From positions 1 through 64,000 of the forward strand of contig JAEWXO010000006.1 in assembly GCA_023458875.1 (NCBI GenBank): a DNA stretch of 64,000 nt. The letters are read 5' to 3'. Source of the stretch: Bacillota bacterium (GTDB lineage Bacteria > Bacillota > Clostridia > Oscillospirales > Ruminococcaceae). The notes below the pieces were generated by a model, which saw only the letters and a list, made by a program, of their open reading frames with translations, was not told the origin of the DNA and did no database searches. Within the stretch, counting starts at the first letter, position 1. Every line of letters starts with the position of its first letter. Position numbers and translations under genes: made by a program. Positions 7,391-16,524 of the stretch are shown here, piece by piece.

Positions 7391-9166
7391 ATGAAAGCGC
7401 GTTGTTTAATAAATTCTGCAGCATCAATAATTATTTCAGTCGGAGTATTGTTTACATCATTCATTTCACCAGACAGGTTCCGGGCACAGGAAATATCAGT
7501 CGAATACCGGCATTATGAAATAAGTGAGCTTGAATCTGTTATTTCGCGGTTTGATGATGAATTGAGAAAAGATTATAATGACGAAGGCGTTATACAAGGA
7601 TTCAAGGATTTACTTACTGAGAAGAGTAAGATAGAAACGCAGCGGGAGCTTGCATACATATGTTATGCTGCTGATTCAAGTCAGGAAAATACAAATGAAT
7701 ATTTCTATATAACCCAGGTACAGTCAGAAGGAATGGGTAAGATATATACAGCATTAAACAATGCACTAAACACAAAATACAGACAGCTTATCATGGAATT
7801 GCTCGGGGACTTTTATTCTGCTGTTGATGAGTATTATTTAAGCAATGAGGAACAGACGAAAGTCATCACTGCACAACAGGATATAGAGCAGGAATATCAG
7901 AAGATAGTTAAGTCGTCAAAGAGTACTTACGATAAAAACGTGGAATGTGCAGCGCTGTATCTGAGGCTTGTAAATATCTTAAATGATGTTGTGGAACCGT
8001 ATGATTGCAATTATTTTGAATACATGTATTACATTTATAACAGAGATTATTCTATTGACGATATAACAGCACTTTCTCCATATGTTAAGACAGATATTAC
8101 AGACTGCTATAAAAGAGTAGAAGATAACATAAAAGGGCTTCCTGAATATTCAGGATATACAGGTGTAAATACTGTTTTTGAAAATAATTTTGAAGTGATA
8201 AAATTGTATGCAGCAGAAATCTCTGATGAGCTTTATGAATCAGCGAAATTCATAACCGATAATAATCTCTACAAATTTGGCAGCGGCAGCAACAGCATCA
8301 GGATGGCATTTACAACATTGCTGCCACAATACAGTACAGCATTTATCTATCAGTATCTGTATAACAATCAGAATGATATAATGTCTTCCATACATGAATT
8401 CGGACATTTTAATGCTGTACGCAATTGCGATATATCATCTTCTTTAAATGGTACTTCTATAAATCTTGATATATCAGAAGTACAGTCACAGGGACTTGAG
8501 GTTCTGTATACAAAGTTTTACAGAAGAATCTTTGGCGAATATGCAGAGCTTTTACGCCAACAGCAGTATGCAGATTTACTCTATAGCATTTCAAGCGGGT
8601 TTATGGTAAATGAATTTGAAAATTACGTTTTTAACAATGCTGAAAATATGACTCCGCAGGATGTTGTGGAAAAATATAAATCTATAAATGATGAATATGA
8701 AATAGTCGCTATGCCGCTTTACGGAATCCATCATATATTCCGCACACCGGCATACTACATAAGCTATGCCACCTCAGCACTTGCCGCAGTGGGAATGTGT
8801 GATGTGCTTGACAGCAGCTTTGATGATGCTGTTGATATGTATACAACATTTTCTCATTTTGATCCTACAGATAATAATAATAAATACAAAGAATGCCTCG
8901 AAAAATCAGGCTTCGGAAATGTTTTAAGCGCCGGATATATCAGCCGAATAGCATCTGTAACAGATAATGTTCTTTATAATTCCGTGTACGGGGACATTGA
9001 CGGAAACGGCATTGTAAGTGCTAGTGATGCAGTTATGATGAAGATATATATACTTGATACAACAGTCTCCGTTAATAATGAAAACAAAAAATATGATCTC
9101 AATAAAGATAACATAATTAACGCAGCCGACCTTTGCAGACTAACCACCCTTCTTCTCAGTGAATAA
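7391..9166 (+). CDS. Secreted M3-like zinc metallopeptidase with C-terminal type I dockerin
   Basis: The 591-residue protein opens with a signal peptide (Lys/Arg, then a hydrophobic stretch to about residue 24). Residues 40-510 resemble the helical M3 / oligoendopeptidase F fold. IHEFGHFN near residue 333 is the HExxH zinc site, and a Glu in SEVQSQ sits 28 residues after the first His, the same spacing as in PepF (E-V-x-S). AYYISYATSALAA matches the late M3 helix. The last 60 residues form a dockerin: DIDGNGIVSASD and DLNKDNIINAAD are two EF-hand-like calcium loops. It would dock onto a cohesin scaffoldin, so it would be a cellulosome-attached peptidase. ATG 7391 is six bases after GGAGGT; ATG 7385 is too close. 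Substrate unknown. Confidence 0.85.
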   Translation: MKARCLINSAASIIISVGVLFTSFISPDRFRAQEISVEYRHYEISELESVISRFDDELRKDYNDEGVIQGFKDLLTEKSKIETQRELAYICYAADSSQENTNEYFYITQVQSEGMGKIYTALNNALNTKYRQLIMELLGDFYSAVDEYYLSNEEQTKVITAQQDIEQEYQKIVKSSKSTYDKNVECAALYLRLVNILNDVVEPYDCNYFEYMYYIYNRDYSIDDITALSPYVKTDITDCYKRVEDNIKGLPEYSGYTGVNTVFENNFEVIKLYAAEISDELYESAKFITDNNLYKFGSGSNSIRMAFTTLLPQYSTAFIYQYLYNNQNDIMSSIHEFGHFNAVRNCDISSSLNGTSINLDISEVQSQGLEVLYTKFYRRIFGEYAELLRQQQYADLLYSISSGFMVNEFENYVFNNAENMTPQDVVEKYKSINDEYEIVAMPLYGIHHIFRTPAYYISYATSALAAVGMCDVLDSSFDDAVDMYTTFSHFDPTDNNNKYKECLEKSGFGNVLSAGYISRIASVTDNVLYNSVYGDIDGNGIVSASDAVMMKIYILDTTVSVNNENKKYDLNKDNIINAADLCRLTTLLLSE

Positions 9167-9170
9167 TTCA

Positions 9171-9280
9171 ATTCAGCCAATCATAAAGCGAAGCGGATAT
9201 GGCCGAAGGTCCAGGGCGACCGGAAAGCCCGGTCGATTCCGCAGAATCGAAATCCCTGCCAAATTAATAACTTCAAATAG
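9171..9280 (-). repeat. Dispersed structured repeat, copy 1
   Basis: It begins with ATTCAGCC directly after the dockerin gene stop. The conserved core is at 9201-9260 and contains the GATTC/GAATC and CGACCGG/CCGGTCG hairpins inside a CAGGG/CCCTG stem. It lies in tandem with copy 2. Confidence 0.9.
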
Positions 9281-9288
9281 TTACTATC

Positions 9289-9378
9289 CATCCAACCATA
9301 AAGTGAATCAAAATATGAGCGAAGTCCAGGCGACCGCAAAGCCTGGTCGACTCGTGCAGAGTCGAAATAATATTTTCC
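9289..9378 (-). repeat. Dispersed structured repeat, copy 2
   Basis: This is a diverged copy with its core at 9319-9373. The second hairpin loop carries GCAAAGC instead of GGAAAGC, a variant shared with the copy at 47625. Stem 1 is GACTC/GAGTC. Confidence 0.85.
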
Positions 9379-9467
9379 CCACGTTTCCACACCGCATAAT
9401 GTTGAAAAGTTGAAAAGTATGTTGATAAATATTGCATATCAATTTTGCAAAAATTATGTTTTATTAT

Positions 9468-9517
9468 AAAAACAAAAACGGCTTTACCGGATTTAAAGAA
9501 ATCCGGTAAAGCCGTCT
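9468..9517 (-). terminator. Terminator of the cellobiose phosphorylase gene
   Basis: It is a 16-17-bp near-perfect inverted repeat (ACGGCTTTACCGGATTT with its complement, 9478-9517). On the minus strand a T-rich tract (TTTTTGTTTTT) follows. Confidence 0.9.
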
Positions 9518-9529
9518 GATTTTATTTGA

Positions 9530-11962
9530 TTATTTGCCCATTATTACTTCTACAGTGTGTGTTCCGTCTGTGAATACAGGAAGGATATTGCCGTCAATAG
9601 CATTTCCGTCAACAGTAACGCTCTTTACACCCTTGCAGATGTGGTCAGGGTTCTTTACAGTGATGTTGTATGTTGCGCCGCGGTATTTTCTTGTAGCTGT
9701 GAAGCCGTCCCACTGATGAGGGATTGAAGGATCAATCTTTAATCCTGTCCAGTCAGGGATAATACCGAGGATATACTGGGAAACAGCAACAAAGTTCCAT
9801 GCTGCAGTACCTGTAAGCCAGCTGTTCTTAGCTTCACCATGACGTGCTGCATCTTTACCGGCTATCATCTGTGCATATACATAAGGCTCTGTTCTGTGAA
9901 GGTCGGATATATCCTCACGATAAGCAGGAGCAATCTTTGAATAGTATTCAAACGCCTTGTCACCTCTGCCTACAAATGCTTCAGCGCAGATAATCCATGC
10001 GTTGTTGTGACAGAAGATACCGGCATTTTCTTTGTATCCTGCAGGATATGTTGAAATTTCACCGTATTCGATAAAGTATTTTGTGAATGCAGGGTTGTTA
10101 AGAACAAGACCATGCTTTGAGTTAAGATATTTGTCAACACTGTCAAGAGCCTTTATATCAAGACCGTTTTCCTTGCCAAGGCCTGACATAACACCAAAGC
10201 CCTGAGGTTCAATAAATATCTTTCCTTCTTCGCATTCCTTTGAACCAACCTTTTTGCCAAAGTCATCGTATGCTCTGAGGAACCATTCGCCGTCATAGCC
10301 GTATTCCATGATTGTCTTTGACATTTTATCAATTTCAGCCTGAGCCTTTTCTGCTGCGGCTGTATCGTTTTTGTATTTGCAGAGTGCAACGTATTCAGGG
10401 CCTACATATGTGAAGAGTGTAGCAACAAATATTGATTCTGCTACCTTTCCGTCCTTTGATGTGGTTGTCTGGAAGCTTTCGCCCGGTGTGCTTGAGAAGC
10501 AGTTAAGGTTAAGACAGTCGTTCCAGTCAGCTCTCATACTTAGCGGCAGTCCGTGAGGTCCGAGATTGTTTACTACACGGTAGAATGACTGCTGAATATG
10601 GTGCATCATAGGCTTTGCAAGCTCAGCTTTGTTTTCATAAGGTACCATTTCGTCAAGTATGCCGTAGTCACCTGTTTCCTTGATGTATGCAGCTGTAGAA
10701 AGAATCATCCACAGTGGATCATCTGAGAAGTTTCCGCCGACTTCATCGTTACCCTGCTTTGTAAGAGGCTGATACTGATGGAAACAGCCGCCGTCCTCAA
10801 ACTGTGTTGCTGCAAGATCAAGAATTCTCTCTCTTGCTCTTTCAGGGATCTGATGAACAAATCCGAGAAGATCCTGGTTGGAATCTCTGAAGCCCATTCC
10901 ACGGCCTATTCCGCTTTCAAAGTATGAAGCAGAACGTGACATGTTGAATGTTACCATACACTGATACTGATTCCAGATGTTTACCATGCGGTTCATCTTG
11001 TCATCAGGAGTATTTACTGTATATTTTGAAAGGAGATCGCTCCATGACTTCTTGTTAGCCTCAAATGCAGCATCAACCTTTTCTGTTGTGTTGAACTGTT
11101 CAATCATTTTGTATGCTGCAGACTTGTTCATAGATCCGTCAGCATTCCACTTGTTGTCTCCGTTTTCAACATATCCGAGAATAAAGATATAATCCTTTGA
11201 TTCACCAGGTTCAAGAGTTACTTCAATATAGTGTGAAGCAATAGGAGACCATCCGTCAGCTACTGAGTTATTAGGCTTGCCTGCCATAACTGTCTGAGGA
11301 TTTTCAAAGCCGTTGTAAAGTCCTGTGAAGCTTTCTCTGTCACAGTCAAAACCGTTGATTTCGGTGTTTACTGTATAGAAAGCAAAGTGATCACGACGTT
11401 CTTTGTATTCTGTTTTATGGAATAATGTGCTTCCTTCAACCTCAACCTCACCTGTATTGAAGTTTCTCTGGAAGTTAGTTGAGTCATCCTGAGCATTCCA
11501 GAGGCAGAATTCAAGGAATGAGAAAAGCTTTACTGTTTTCTTTTCATTTCCTGTATTCTTTATAACGAGCTTCTGGATTTCGCCGTTGTAATCCTGAGGA
11601 ACAAAGAATGTAACCTCTGTTTCAATGCCGTTCTTTGCGCCCTTGATAATTGTATAGCCCATACCATGGCGGCACTCATAACTGTCGAGCTCTGCTTTTA
11701 CAGGTGCCCAGCCAGGTGACCATACGGTGTTGTTGTCGTTGATATAGAAGTAACGTCCGCCCATATCAACAGGAACGTTGTTATAACGGTATCTTGTAAT
11801 TCTTCTTAAACGTGCATCTTTATAGAAGTGATATCCGCCTGCAGTATTTGAAATAAGGGAGAAAAAGCTCTGCGTTCCAAGATAGTTAATCCATGGATAA
11901 GGTGTTTTTGGGGAATTGATGACATATTCCTTGTTTTTATCATCGAAAAGACCAAATTTCAT
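9530..11962 (-). CDS. Cellobiose phosphorylase (GH94)
   Basis: It phosphorolyses cellobiose to glucose 1-phosphate and glucose in the cytoplasm, saving ATP in cellulose-degrading anaerobes. The 810-residue length and near-continuous similarity to the Clostridium thermocellum enzyme, as I remember it, make the call secure: [25 protein letters not shown], the [15 protein letters not shown] block, and [14 protein letters not shown] with the catalytic Asp near residue 480. [10 protein letters not shown] and a C-terminal beta-sandwich follow. There is no signal peptide. Start at ATG 11962 after AAAGGAG; the upstream in-frame extension lacks a ribosome-binding site. It has its own promoter, and an aldose epimerase gene lies upstream on the same strand. 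Confidence 0.97.
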   Translation of the reverse strand: MKFGLFDDKNKEYVINSPKTPYPWINYLGTQSFFSLISNTAGGYHFYKDARLRRITRYRYNNVPVDMGGRYFYINDNNTVWSPGWAPVKAELDSYECRHGMGYTIIKGAKNGIETEVTFFVPQDYNGEIQKLVIKNTGNEKKTVKLFSFLEFCLWNAQDDSTNFQRNFNTGEVEVEGSTLFHKTEYKERRDHFAFYTVNTEINGFDCDRESFTGLYNGFENPQTVMAGKPNNSVADGWSPIASHYIEVTLEPGESKDYIFILGYVENGDNKWNADGSMNKSAAYKMIEQFNTTEKVDAAFEANKKSWSDLLSKYTVNTPDDKMNRMVNIWNQYQCMVTFNMSRSASYFESGIGRGMGFRDSNQDLLGFVHQIPERARERILDLAATQFEDGGCFHQYQPLTKQGNDEVGGNFSDDPLWMILSTAAYIKETGDYGILDEMVPYENKAELAKPMMHHIQQSFYRVVNNLGPHGLPLSMRADWNDCLNLNCFSSTPGESFQTTTSKDGKVAESIFVATLFTYVGPEYVALCKYKNDTAAAEKAQAEIDKMSKTIMEYGYDGEWFLRAYDDFGKKVGSKECEEGKIFIEPQGFGVMSGLGKENGLDIKALDSVDKYLNSKHGLVLNNPAFTKYFIEYGEISTYPAGYKENAGIFCHNNAWIICAEAFVGRGDKAFEYYSKIAPAYREDISDLHRTEPYVYAQMIAGKDAARHGEAKNSWLTGTAAWNFVAVSQYILGIIPDWTGLKIDPSIPHQWDGFTATRKYRGATYNITVKNPDHICKGVKSVTVDGNAIDGNILPVFTDGTHTVEVIMGK

Positions 11963-12037
11963 TTTAAAACTCCTTTTAGTATAATATTTTCGTGTAAGTA
12001 AGTAATATTGAATAAAAATCACAAAACGATTAAGCTG

Positions 12038-12066
12038 ATTATATCATATTTATTGCCTTTTTTCAA
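12038..12066 (-). promoter_or_regulatory. Promoter of the cellobiose phosphorylase gene
   Basis: On the minus strand TTGAAA (12066-12061) and TATAAT (12043-12038) have a 17-base spacer, about 75 bases before the start codon. Confidence 0.7.
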
Positions 12067-12091
12067 GTGTTTTAACTAAAATATTTACAAC

Positions 12092-13099
12092 TCAGCGTGC
12101 AGTGAAGAAACGTTGGGAGGCTTTGAAGGTTTTCTCTGTTTCTATTTCCTTGTATCCGTTTATTGTTGCCGGAAGAGAGAGGTTAGGAGCGTTTATCATG
12201 GCGGTCATTGGTTCAGGGCAGAAGTATCCGTTAAAGCCGCAATCGTTCCATATTATCCAGAATCTGTACTCATCTGATACTTCACAGCATAATTTTATAC
12301 CACTTGCCTTGTCCTCGGCAAAAAATCCATGGAAATCCTCACCGTTAAGCTTTGTTTTTCCTGCAACATACATATCGTTGTCAAGATTCTGAAGAACAGG
12401 AACCTTTGTGCCCTCTGTATACTCCTTGTCCCAGTCTGTAAGATCAAGAAGGTTTTCGGTCGGCAGGCATCTTTCATTAAGCTCGCATCTCATAATAGCA
12501 GGAACAGTAAGTCTTATGTCGGCAGCTTTGCCGCCGTCGACAAACGGAGCCATTATTGCTGTATGTGAGCCGAGTGACATAGGGAGTACCTTGTCTGAAT
12601 GGTTTGTAAAGCATATATCCTGCTGCATGCCTTTGTCGGAAAGTGTAAATGTATATTCTGCAGTAAATCTTATTGGCATGTGCTGGAAAAATTCATCTTT
12701 TTCGTCAAATTCGTATTTTGTTCTGAGCCATGCATGTGTCTCATCACATTTATATTCTACGACAGTATGTACTCTTTTATGCAGGAAGCCATGTATGTGA
12801 TTGGAATAGTGATTTTTTTCATTGACAGGAAGCCTGTATTCAGCATCTGATGTTTTTATAATTCCGTCGCTGAATCTGTTTGGAAGATACAAGGTCGGCA
12901 GTCCCCACACTTCAGGAGAATCTATAATAGTCTGTGCTGAATTCTTGTCGTTGAATCTGAAAAATTCAACTGAATTAACAGTATCTCTTAAACGTATTAC
13001 ATTACAGCCTATTTCATAGGCGATCAATGCATTGTAGCCGCCTGCTGAAAGCTCTACACATGGAGTTCCGTTAAAATTTATCATTTTTGCATAGTTCAT
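12092..13099 (-). CDS. Aldose 1-epimerase family protein
   Basis: The 335-residue cytoplasmic protein has the galactose-mutarotase beta-sandwich pattern. The N-terminus reads GTPCVELSAGGYNALIAYEIGCNVIRLRD, and NRFSDGIIKTSDAEYRLPVNE comes before the histidine-bearing HIHGFLH segment near residue 100. A second active-site histidine sits in LGSHTAIMAPF. Sugar phosphorylases need a defined anomer, so a mutarotase next to cellobiose phosphorylase is sensible. The exact substrate is not known. The start ATG is preceded by AGAGGA. The small gene upstream ends 31 bases before it, so the two probably share a transcript. Confidence 0.85.
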   Translation of the reverse strand: MNYAKMINFNGTPCVELSAGGYNALIAYEIGCNVIRLRDTVNSVEFFRFNDKNSAQTIIDSPEVWGLPTLYLPNRFSDGIIKTSDAEYRLPVNEKNHYSNHIHGFLHKRVHTVVEYKCDETHAWLRTKYEFDEKDEFFQHMPIRFTAEYTFTLSDKGMQQDICFTNHSDKVLPMSLGSHTAIMAPFVDGGKAADIRLTVPAIMRCELNERCLPTENLLDLTDWDKEYTEGTKVPVLQNLDNDMYVAGKTKLNGEDFHGFFAEDKASGIKLCCEVSDEYRFWIIWNDCGFNGYFCPEPMTAMINAPNLSLPATINGYKEIETEKTFKASQRFFTAR

Positions 13100-13130
13100 T
13101 TTTTAAATCCTCTTTTCTTTGTTTTATAAT

Positions 13131-13553
13131 TTAGTGTGTATTTAACGGTTTTATAAATCCGTTTGCACCTGAACATTTGATATCAGCACCTATAAGACGG
13201 TTATCTTTTATAATAAGCTCTGCATATACCCTGGATTCATCGTAGTAATTTGTAACAGGGCATATTGTCAGTAATGCACTGGCGCCTTTGTGCTTTTCAA
13301 GGTCAAATCCCTGCTGTTTCTGGATACTGTTATATTGTATGTATATATTATTGAATTCGTATGGAATAATAACATCTTTACATTCAATCATTTCTGGATC
13401 CGTTTCCCATCCGTTGTTTTTCAGATACATAACAATACTGTCGATATCACAGAGATTTATTTCACGTTTTTTATTATCAGCAACCTTTTTAGCTGCAAAA
13501 AGAACTGATATAGCTGATAAAACAAGTACAACAATAATAATTATTTTTTTCAA
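13131..13553 (-). CDS. Small membrane-anchored or secreted protein of unknown function
   Basis: About 140 residues. The N-terminus is two lysines followed by a hydrophobic segment of some 20 residues, which serves as a signal or anchor. The remainder (EINLCDIDSIVMYLKNNGWETDPEMIECKDV and on) is a soluble extracellular alpha/beta-looking domain without cysteine pairs. I do not recognise the family. The TTG at 13553 is preferred: AAAGGGGG lies 8 bases upstream and abuts the alternative GTG at 13562. It may be co-transcribed with the epimerase gene. Confidence 0.7.
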   Translation of the reverse strand: MKKIIIIVVLVLSAISVLFAAKKVADNKKREINLCDIDSIVMYLKNNGWETDPEMIECKDVIIPYEFNNIYIQYNSIQKQQGFDLEKHKGASALLTICPVTNYYDESRVYAELIIKDNRLIGADIKCSGANGFIKPLNTH

Positions 13554-13602
13554 AACAAACACCCCCTTTAAAATCTATATGAACTTCAGAGGGAGTGTAT
13601 GC

Positions 13603-13637
13603 AAAAAAATAAACGGTCAGTATGACCGACCGTTTAT
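13603..13637 (-). terminator. Terminator of the small membrane protein gene
   Basis: AAACGGTC (13611-13618) pairs with GACCGTTT (13628-13635). On the minus strand it is followed by ATTTTTTT. An alternative nested stem (CGGTCA/TGACCG) exists. Confidence 0.75.
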
Positions 13638-13669
13638 ATATTCAGTAATTATAACTATCTATGAAATAA

Positions 13670-14029
13670 TTATTTGAAGGCCTGGATTGTAAACTGATGT
13701 ATAATTGGTAATTTTCTTACTCTTCCGTTTAATGCATCAATAATACCGATAATAGACAGGATAAGAACTGCAAATGATACGATAGGTGCAATAAAATGTA
13801 TAATAGGAAGCTTAGACAGTATAATTGCTATTATATTCATTACAAACAACGTAATTGTCTGATTACCTATAAAACCTGCATATTGTGAATTTCCGTTTTT
13901 TACCTTTGGTAAGAAGAAAAGAAAAGAAAAAACATATGAGAGAATTGTCGGAACTTTTAACTGTGCCACTTCTGCTGAATCATATTGGTCAGTTACATCC
14001 TGAGCCTGAAATAGTGTATTAAAATCCAT
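13670..14029 (-). CDS. Small integral membrane protein, DUF4870/Tic20-like
   Basis: The 119-residue protein has a soluble start (MDFNTLFQAQDVTDQYDSAE) followed by three to four hydrophobic helices. The order is VPTILSYVFSFLFFLPK, then a polar NGNSQYAGFIGNQ loop, then two or three long helices ending in IIGIIDALNGRVRKLP. The loop-helix arrangement with GNQ before the second helix and a closing DALNGR is typical of DUF4870-type proteins. Function unknown. Start at ATG 14029 after AGGAGGAG; an upstream in-frame ATG at 14071 is unlikely. Confidence 0.75.
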   Translation of the reverse strand: MDFNTLFQAQDVTDQYDSAEVAQLKVPTILSYVFSFLFFLPKVKNGNSQYAGFIGNQTITLFVMNIIAIILSKLPIIHFIAPIVSFAVLILSIIGIIDALNGRVRKLPIIHQFTIQAFK

Positions 14030-14170
14030 AATGTTACTCCTCCTAATTTTTTTATACCATAATGATATCACAAATCAATTTAAAAATCTATAAAAAAATC
14101 TTTTTTATAATAATATTATAAAAGTTTGTGATTTCACACAAAAAATGTATAAAATCAGAGCCAAATTTGG

Positions 14171-14617
14171 CTATTTATTATCTAATTCAGAAATTATACT
14201 TATGAAACTATCCAGATCTGTGAAATCCTTATACACTGAAGCAAAGCGTATATAGGAAATTACGTCAAGATTTCTAAGCTTTTCAAGAACGATATCACCT
14301 ATTTCTGAAGATGTAGTCTGGTTTCTGAATTCATTTGCAAATGTGTTTTCTATTTCATCAACTATCTTTGAAACGTCAGCAACACTTACCGGACGTTTTT
14401 TTATTGCACTGTATATTCCGGTAATGAGTTTGTTACGGCTGAACGGCTCAAATGATCCGTCTTTTTTCTGTACCATAAGAAGAGGAAGCTCAACACTTTC
14501 ATATGTTGTAAAGCGTTTCTGACAGTTGGTACATTCGCGTCGTCTTCTTTTTTTTGAATCGGTAGGTCTTGAATCAATGACCTTTGTATCTTCAAATCCA
14601 CAGAACGGGCATCTCAT
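14171..14617 (-). CDS. nrdR: Transcriptional repressor of ribonucleotide reductase genes
   Basis: It senses ATP/dATP and represses nrd operons by binding NrdR boxes. The 148-residue protein has the N-terminal zinc ribbon (CPFCGFEDTKVIDSR, then CTNCQKRFTTYE). An ATP-cone follows (VQKKDGSFEPFSRNKLITGI) and runs to the typical YIRFASVYKDFTDLDSFI. Length and motifs match the family end to end. No nrd gene is in this window, so it acts in trans. It follows the isomerase-like gene by 12 bases. Confidence 0.97.
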   Translation of the reverse strand: MRCPFCGFEDTKVIDSRPTDSKKRRRRECTNCQKRFTTYESVELPLLMVQKKDGSFEPFSRNKLITGIYSAIKKRPVSVADVSKIVDEIENTFANEFRNQTTSSEIGDIVLEKLRNLDVISYIRFASVYKDFTDLDSFISIISELDNK

Positions 14618-14629
14618 AATAAAGCTCCT

Positions 14630-15415
14630 TTATAATTTATTGATTGTCTGATTTATAAAATTGTAATTATCAGCAAGCTCTGATATATCCGAATAATTGC
14701 TGCGGTAAAGCTCCAATACAACAGAACCGTTAAAACCATCATTTTTAAGTACTGAAAGAAAGCGGCTTATATTGAATTCTCCGTCCCCGACAAGAAGACA
14801 GTCGCCCTTTTTGCCATGGTCACTCATATGCACATGAATTATTTTGTTTCCCAGCTTCCCCGCTATTTCCTCCGGATCCTCGCCTGCACGTATAGCTTGT
14901 TTTACGTCGAGTACGAAATTGGCCATATCTCCAAGATACCGGGACATTTCTGTCATAAACGAAAGACTGCGGCTCTGGCATCGTGAAACATTTTCCTGTG
15001 CTACGATAACTCCGAATTCTTTTGCAGCCTCAGCAAGAATTGCAAATCTTTCAAAGTAAAGCTCCTCCGGAACAGGTGTCAGACTCTTGTTTCCGTGAAA
15101 TACAAATATTTTTGCACCGAGGATATTCATTGCCTGAAAAAAATATTTATAATAATCTATTATATCATTAACACGCCTTTTGTATGATGAGAAAAGCATC
15201 ATCGGCTCTGACGGACATGTAAATGGGTGAACAGAGCAGCAAGATGCGCCGTATTCTTTCAGTATACTGTTTAGAAGATTTATAAAGTCCGTTTTAAGTT
15301 CACAATCTGTATTTATGAAGATTTCTGTATTTTTTACGCCCATTTTTACTAAATCTAAAAGTGAGTCTTCAAGTAAAGCCGGATAAATACAGGCAGTTGA
15401 TACACCTGCTCTCAT
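14630..15415 (-). CDS. Sugar phosphate isomerase/epimerase-like TIM-barrel protein
   Basis: The 261-residue protein belongs to the xylose isomerase-like / AP endonuclease family 2 TIM barrels. Signs are EIFINTDCEL near the start, SVHPFTCPSEPM, IFVFHGNKS (metal His), VIVAQENVSRCQS (metal Glu), VLDVKQAIRAG, IIHVHMSDHG (metal His pair) and a final Glu in GSVVLELYRSNY. The substrate is unknown. I place the start at ATG 15415 (MRAGVSTACIYP), which begins the barrel. AGGAGG lies 12 bases upstream, a rather long gap. It probably forms an operon with nrdR. Confidence 0.8.
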   Translation of the reverse strand: MRAGVSTACIYPALLEDSLLDLVKMGVKNTEIFINTDCELKTDFINLLNSILKEYGASCCSVHPFTCPSEPMMLFSSYKRRVNDIIDYYKYFFQAMNILGAKIFVFHGNKSLTPVPEELYFERFAILAEAAKEFGVIVAQENVSRCQSRSLSFMTEMSRYLGDMANFVLDVKQAIRAGEDPEEIAGKLGNKIIHVHMSDHGKKGDCLLVGDGEFNISRFLSVLKNDGFNGSVVLELYRSNYSDISELADNYNFINQTINKL

Positions 15416-15502
15416 GTTACGAATGCGCCTCCTGTATAGTTTATTCAAAGCTTTTGTTTTGACAAGCCGGGGCAATCCTCTTTTTTGTTATATTATTATA
15501 AC

Positions 15503-15533
15503 ACAAAACCACCCTGAAAAACAAGGTGGTTCG
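15503..15533 (-). terminator. Terminator of secDF
   Basis: AACCACC (15507-15513) pairs with GGTGGTT (15525-15531). TTTTG and T-rich sequence follow on the minus strand. Confidence 0.7.
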
Positions 15534-15555
15534 TATAAGTTTAATGATTTTAAAA

Positions 15556-16524
15556 TCAGGCTTCCTTTGGCTTCTTTTTGTCTTTCCCGGAATGGAATGC
15601 AACCCAGAGTGCAGGTGCAAGACAAATTGAGGAATATGTTCCGACAGTCATACCGATAGTAATCGGAATAGAGAAGCTGAGAATTGAATTTACGCCGAAA
15701 ATGTAAGCTGTTATTGAAATGATTATCATTGTTGCTACTGTTGTAAATGCTGTTCTTATAGAACGCGTAAGCGACTGTGAAATACTTGTATCTACAAGAT
15801 TTTCAATAGTTGCAACAGGCATAAGCCTCTTGTTTTCTCTGATACGGTCATAAATAACAATGGTGTTGTTTATTGAGCAGCCGAGAATAGTAAGAACAAC
15901 GGCAATAAAGTTTGAATTTATTTCAAATCCGAGAAGCACGAAAAATCCGTATGTTGTAATTACGTCGTGGAATAATGCCAGAACGGCACATACACCTGAT
16001 GACCATCCGCCCATTCTCTTGAATCTGAGCGCAATGTAAAAAACAAGAACAATTGCTGAGAATCCGACAGCCACAAGACATTTAATAAAGAAGTTAATTC
16101 CTGAAGAAGCGGCAACGTCGGTTGAGTCCAGAAGTGCTATTTCATTATCGGCATAAATATTTTCAAGCTCATCTGTAAGGGCTGTCTGTTTTTCTGCTGT
16201 TAATCCCTCAGATGAAACAAATGAAATAGAGAGTTTCTTTTTTTCGCTCTGGAACATATCTCCCTGCTGAATATTTACATTTGAATTAATGATTTCTTCT
16301 ATTTTTGACTGGGCATCATTTGCGTCTATATCACCTGAATATGAGTAGGTAATCATTGTACCGCCTTTGAATTCTATTGCAATGTCGACACCTGTAAATG
16401 TTATACCAACAGCGAAAAGAATGAAAAGAGCTGAAATCAGAAAAAACATTTTTTGGCGTTTTATAAATTTATAAACCTTGCATCCTGCTGTATTGACTGT
16501 TTCGGTGTTTGTTTTTTTACTCAT
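15556..16524 (-). CDS. secF: Protein translocase subunit SecF
   Basis: It is the partner of SecD in the proton-motive-force-driven subunit that pulls secreted proteins through SecYEG. The 322-residue protein has an N-terminal helix and a periplasmic-type domain beginning GVDIAIEFKGGTMITYSY. Five C-terminal helices carry the family motifs VLTILGCSINNTIVIYDRIREN and SQSLTRSIRTAFTTV. Its ATG overlaps the secD stop by four bases (ATGA), so the two are coupled. Separate SecD and SecF chains are usual in clostridia; bacilli often fuse them. Confidence 0.96.
   Translation of the reverse strand: MSKKTNTETVNTAGCKVYKFIKRQKMFFLISALFILFAVGITFTGVDIAIEFKGGTMITYSYSGDIDANDAQSKIEEIINSNVNIQQGDMFQSEKKKLSISFVSSEGLTAEKQTALTDELENIYADNEIALLDSTDVAASSGINFFIKCLVAVGFSAIVLVFYIALRFKRMGGWSSGVCAVLALFHDVITTYGFFVLLGFEINSNFIAVVLTILGCSINNTIVIYDRIRENKRLMPVATIENLVDTSISQSLTRSIRTAFTTVATMIIISITAYIFGVNSILSFSIPITIGMTVGTYSSICLAPALWVAFHSGKDKKKPKEA

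Noticed and set aside
9171..9378. Two tandem repeat copies suggested a CRISPR array
   Set aside because: Only two copies, unequal, with inverted ends and scattered relatives elsewhere; no regular spacers and no cas genes.
9159..9413. An 84-codon plus-strand frame and a 69-codon minus-strand frame over the two tandem repeats
   Set aside because: They lie wholly on repeat copies 1 and 2; the same kind of frame appears over other copies (for example 59289-59531) because the repeat lacks stops in some phases. No ribosome-binding sites.
12102..13019. Several plus-strand frames inside the epimerase gene
   Set aside because: Shadows of a strongly supported minus-strand gene, without ribosome-binding sites.
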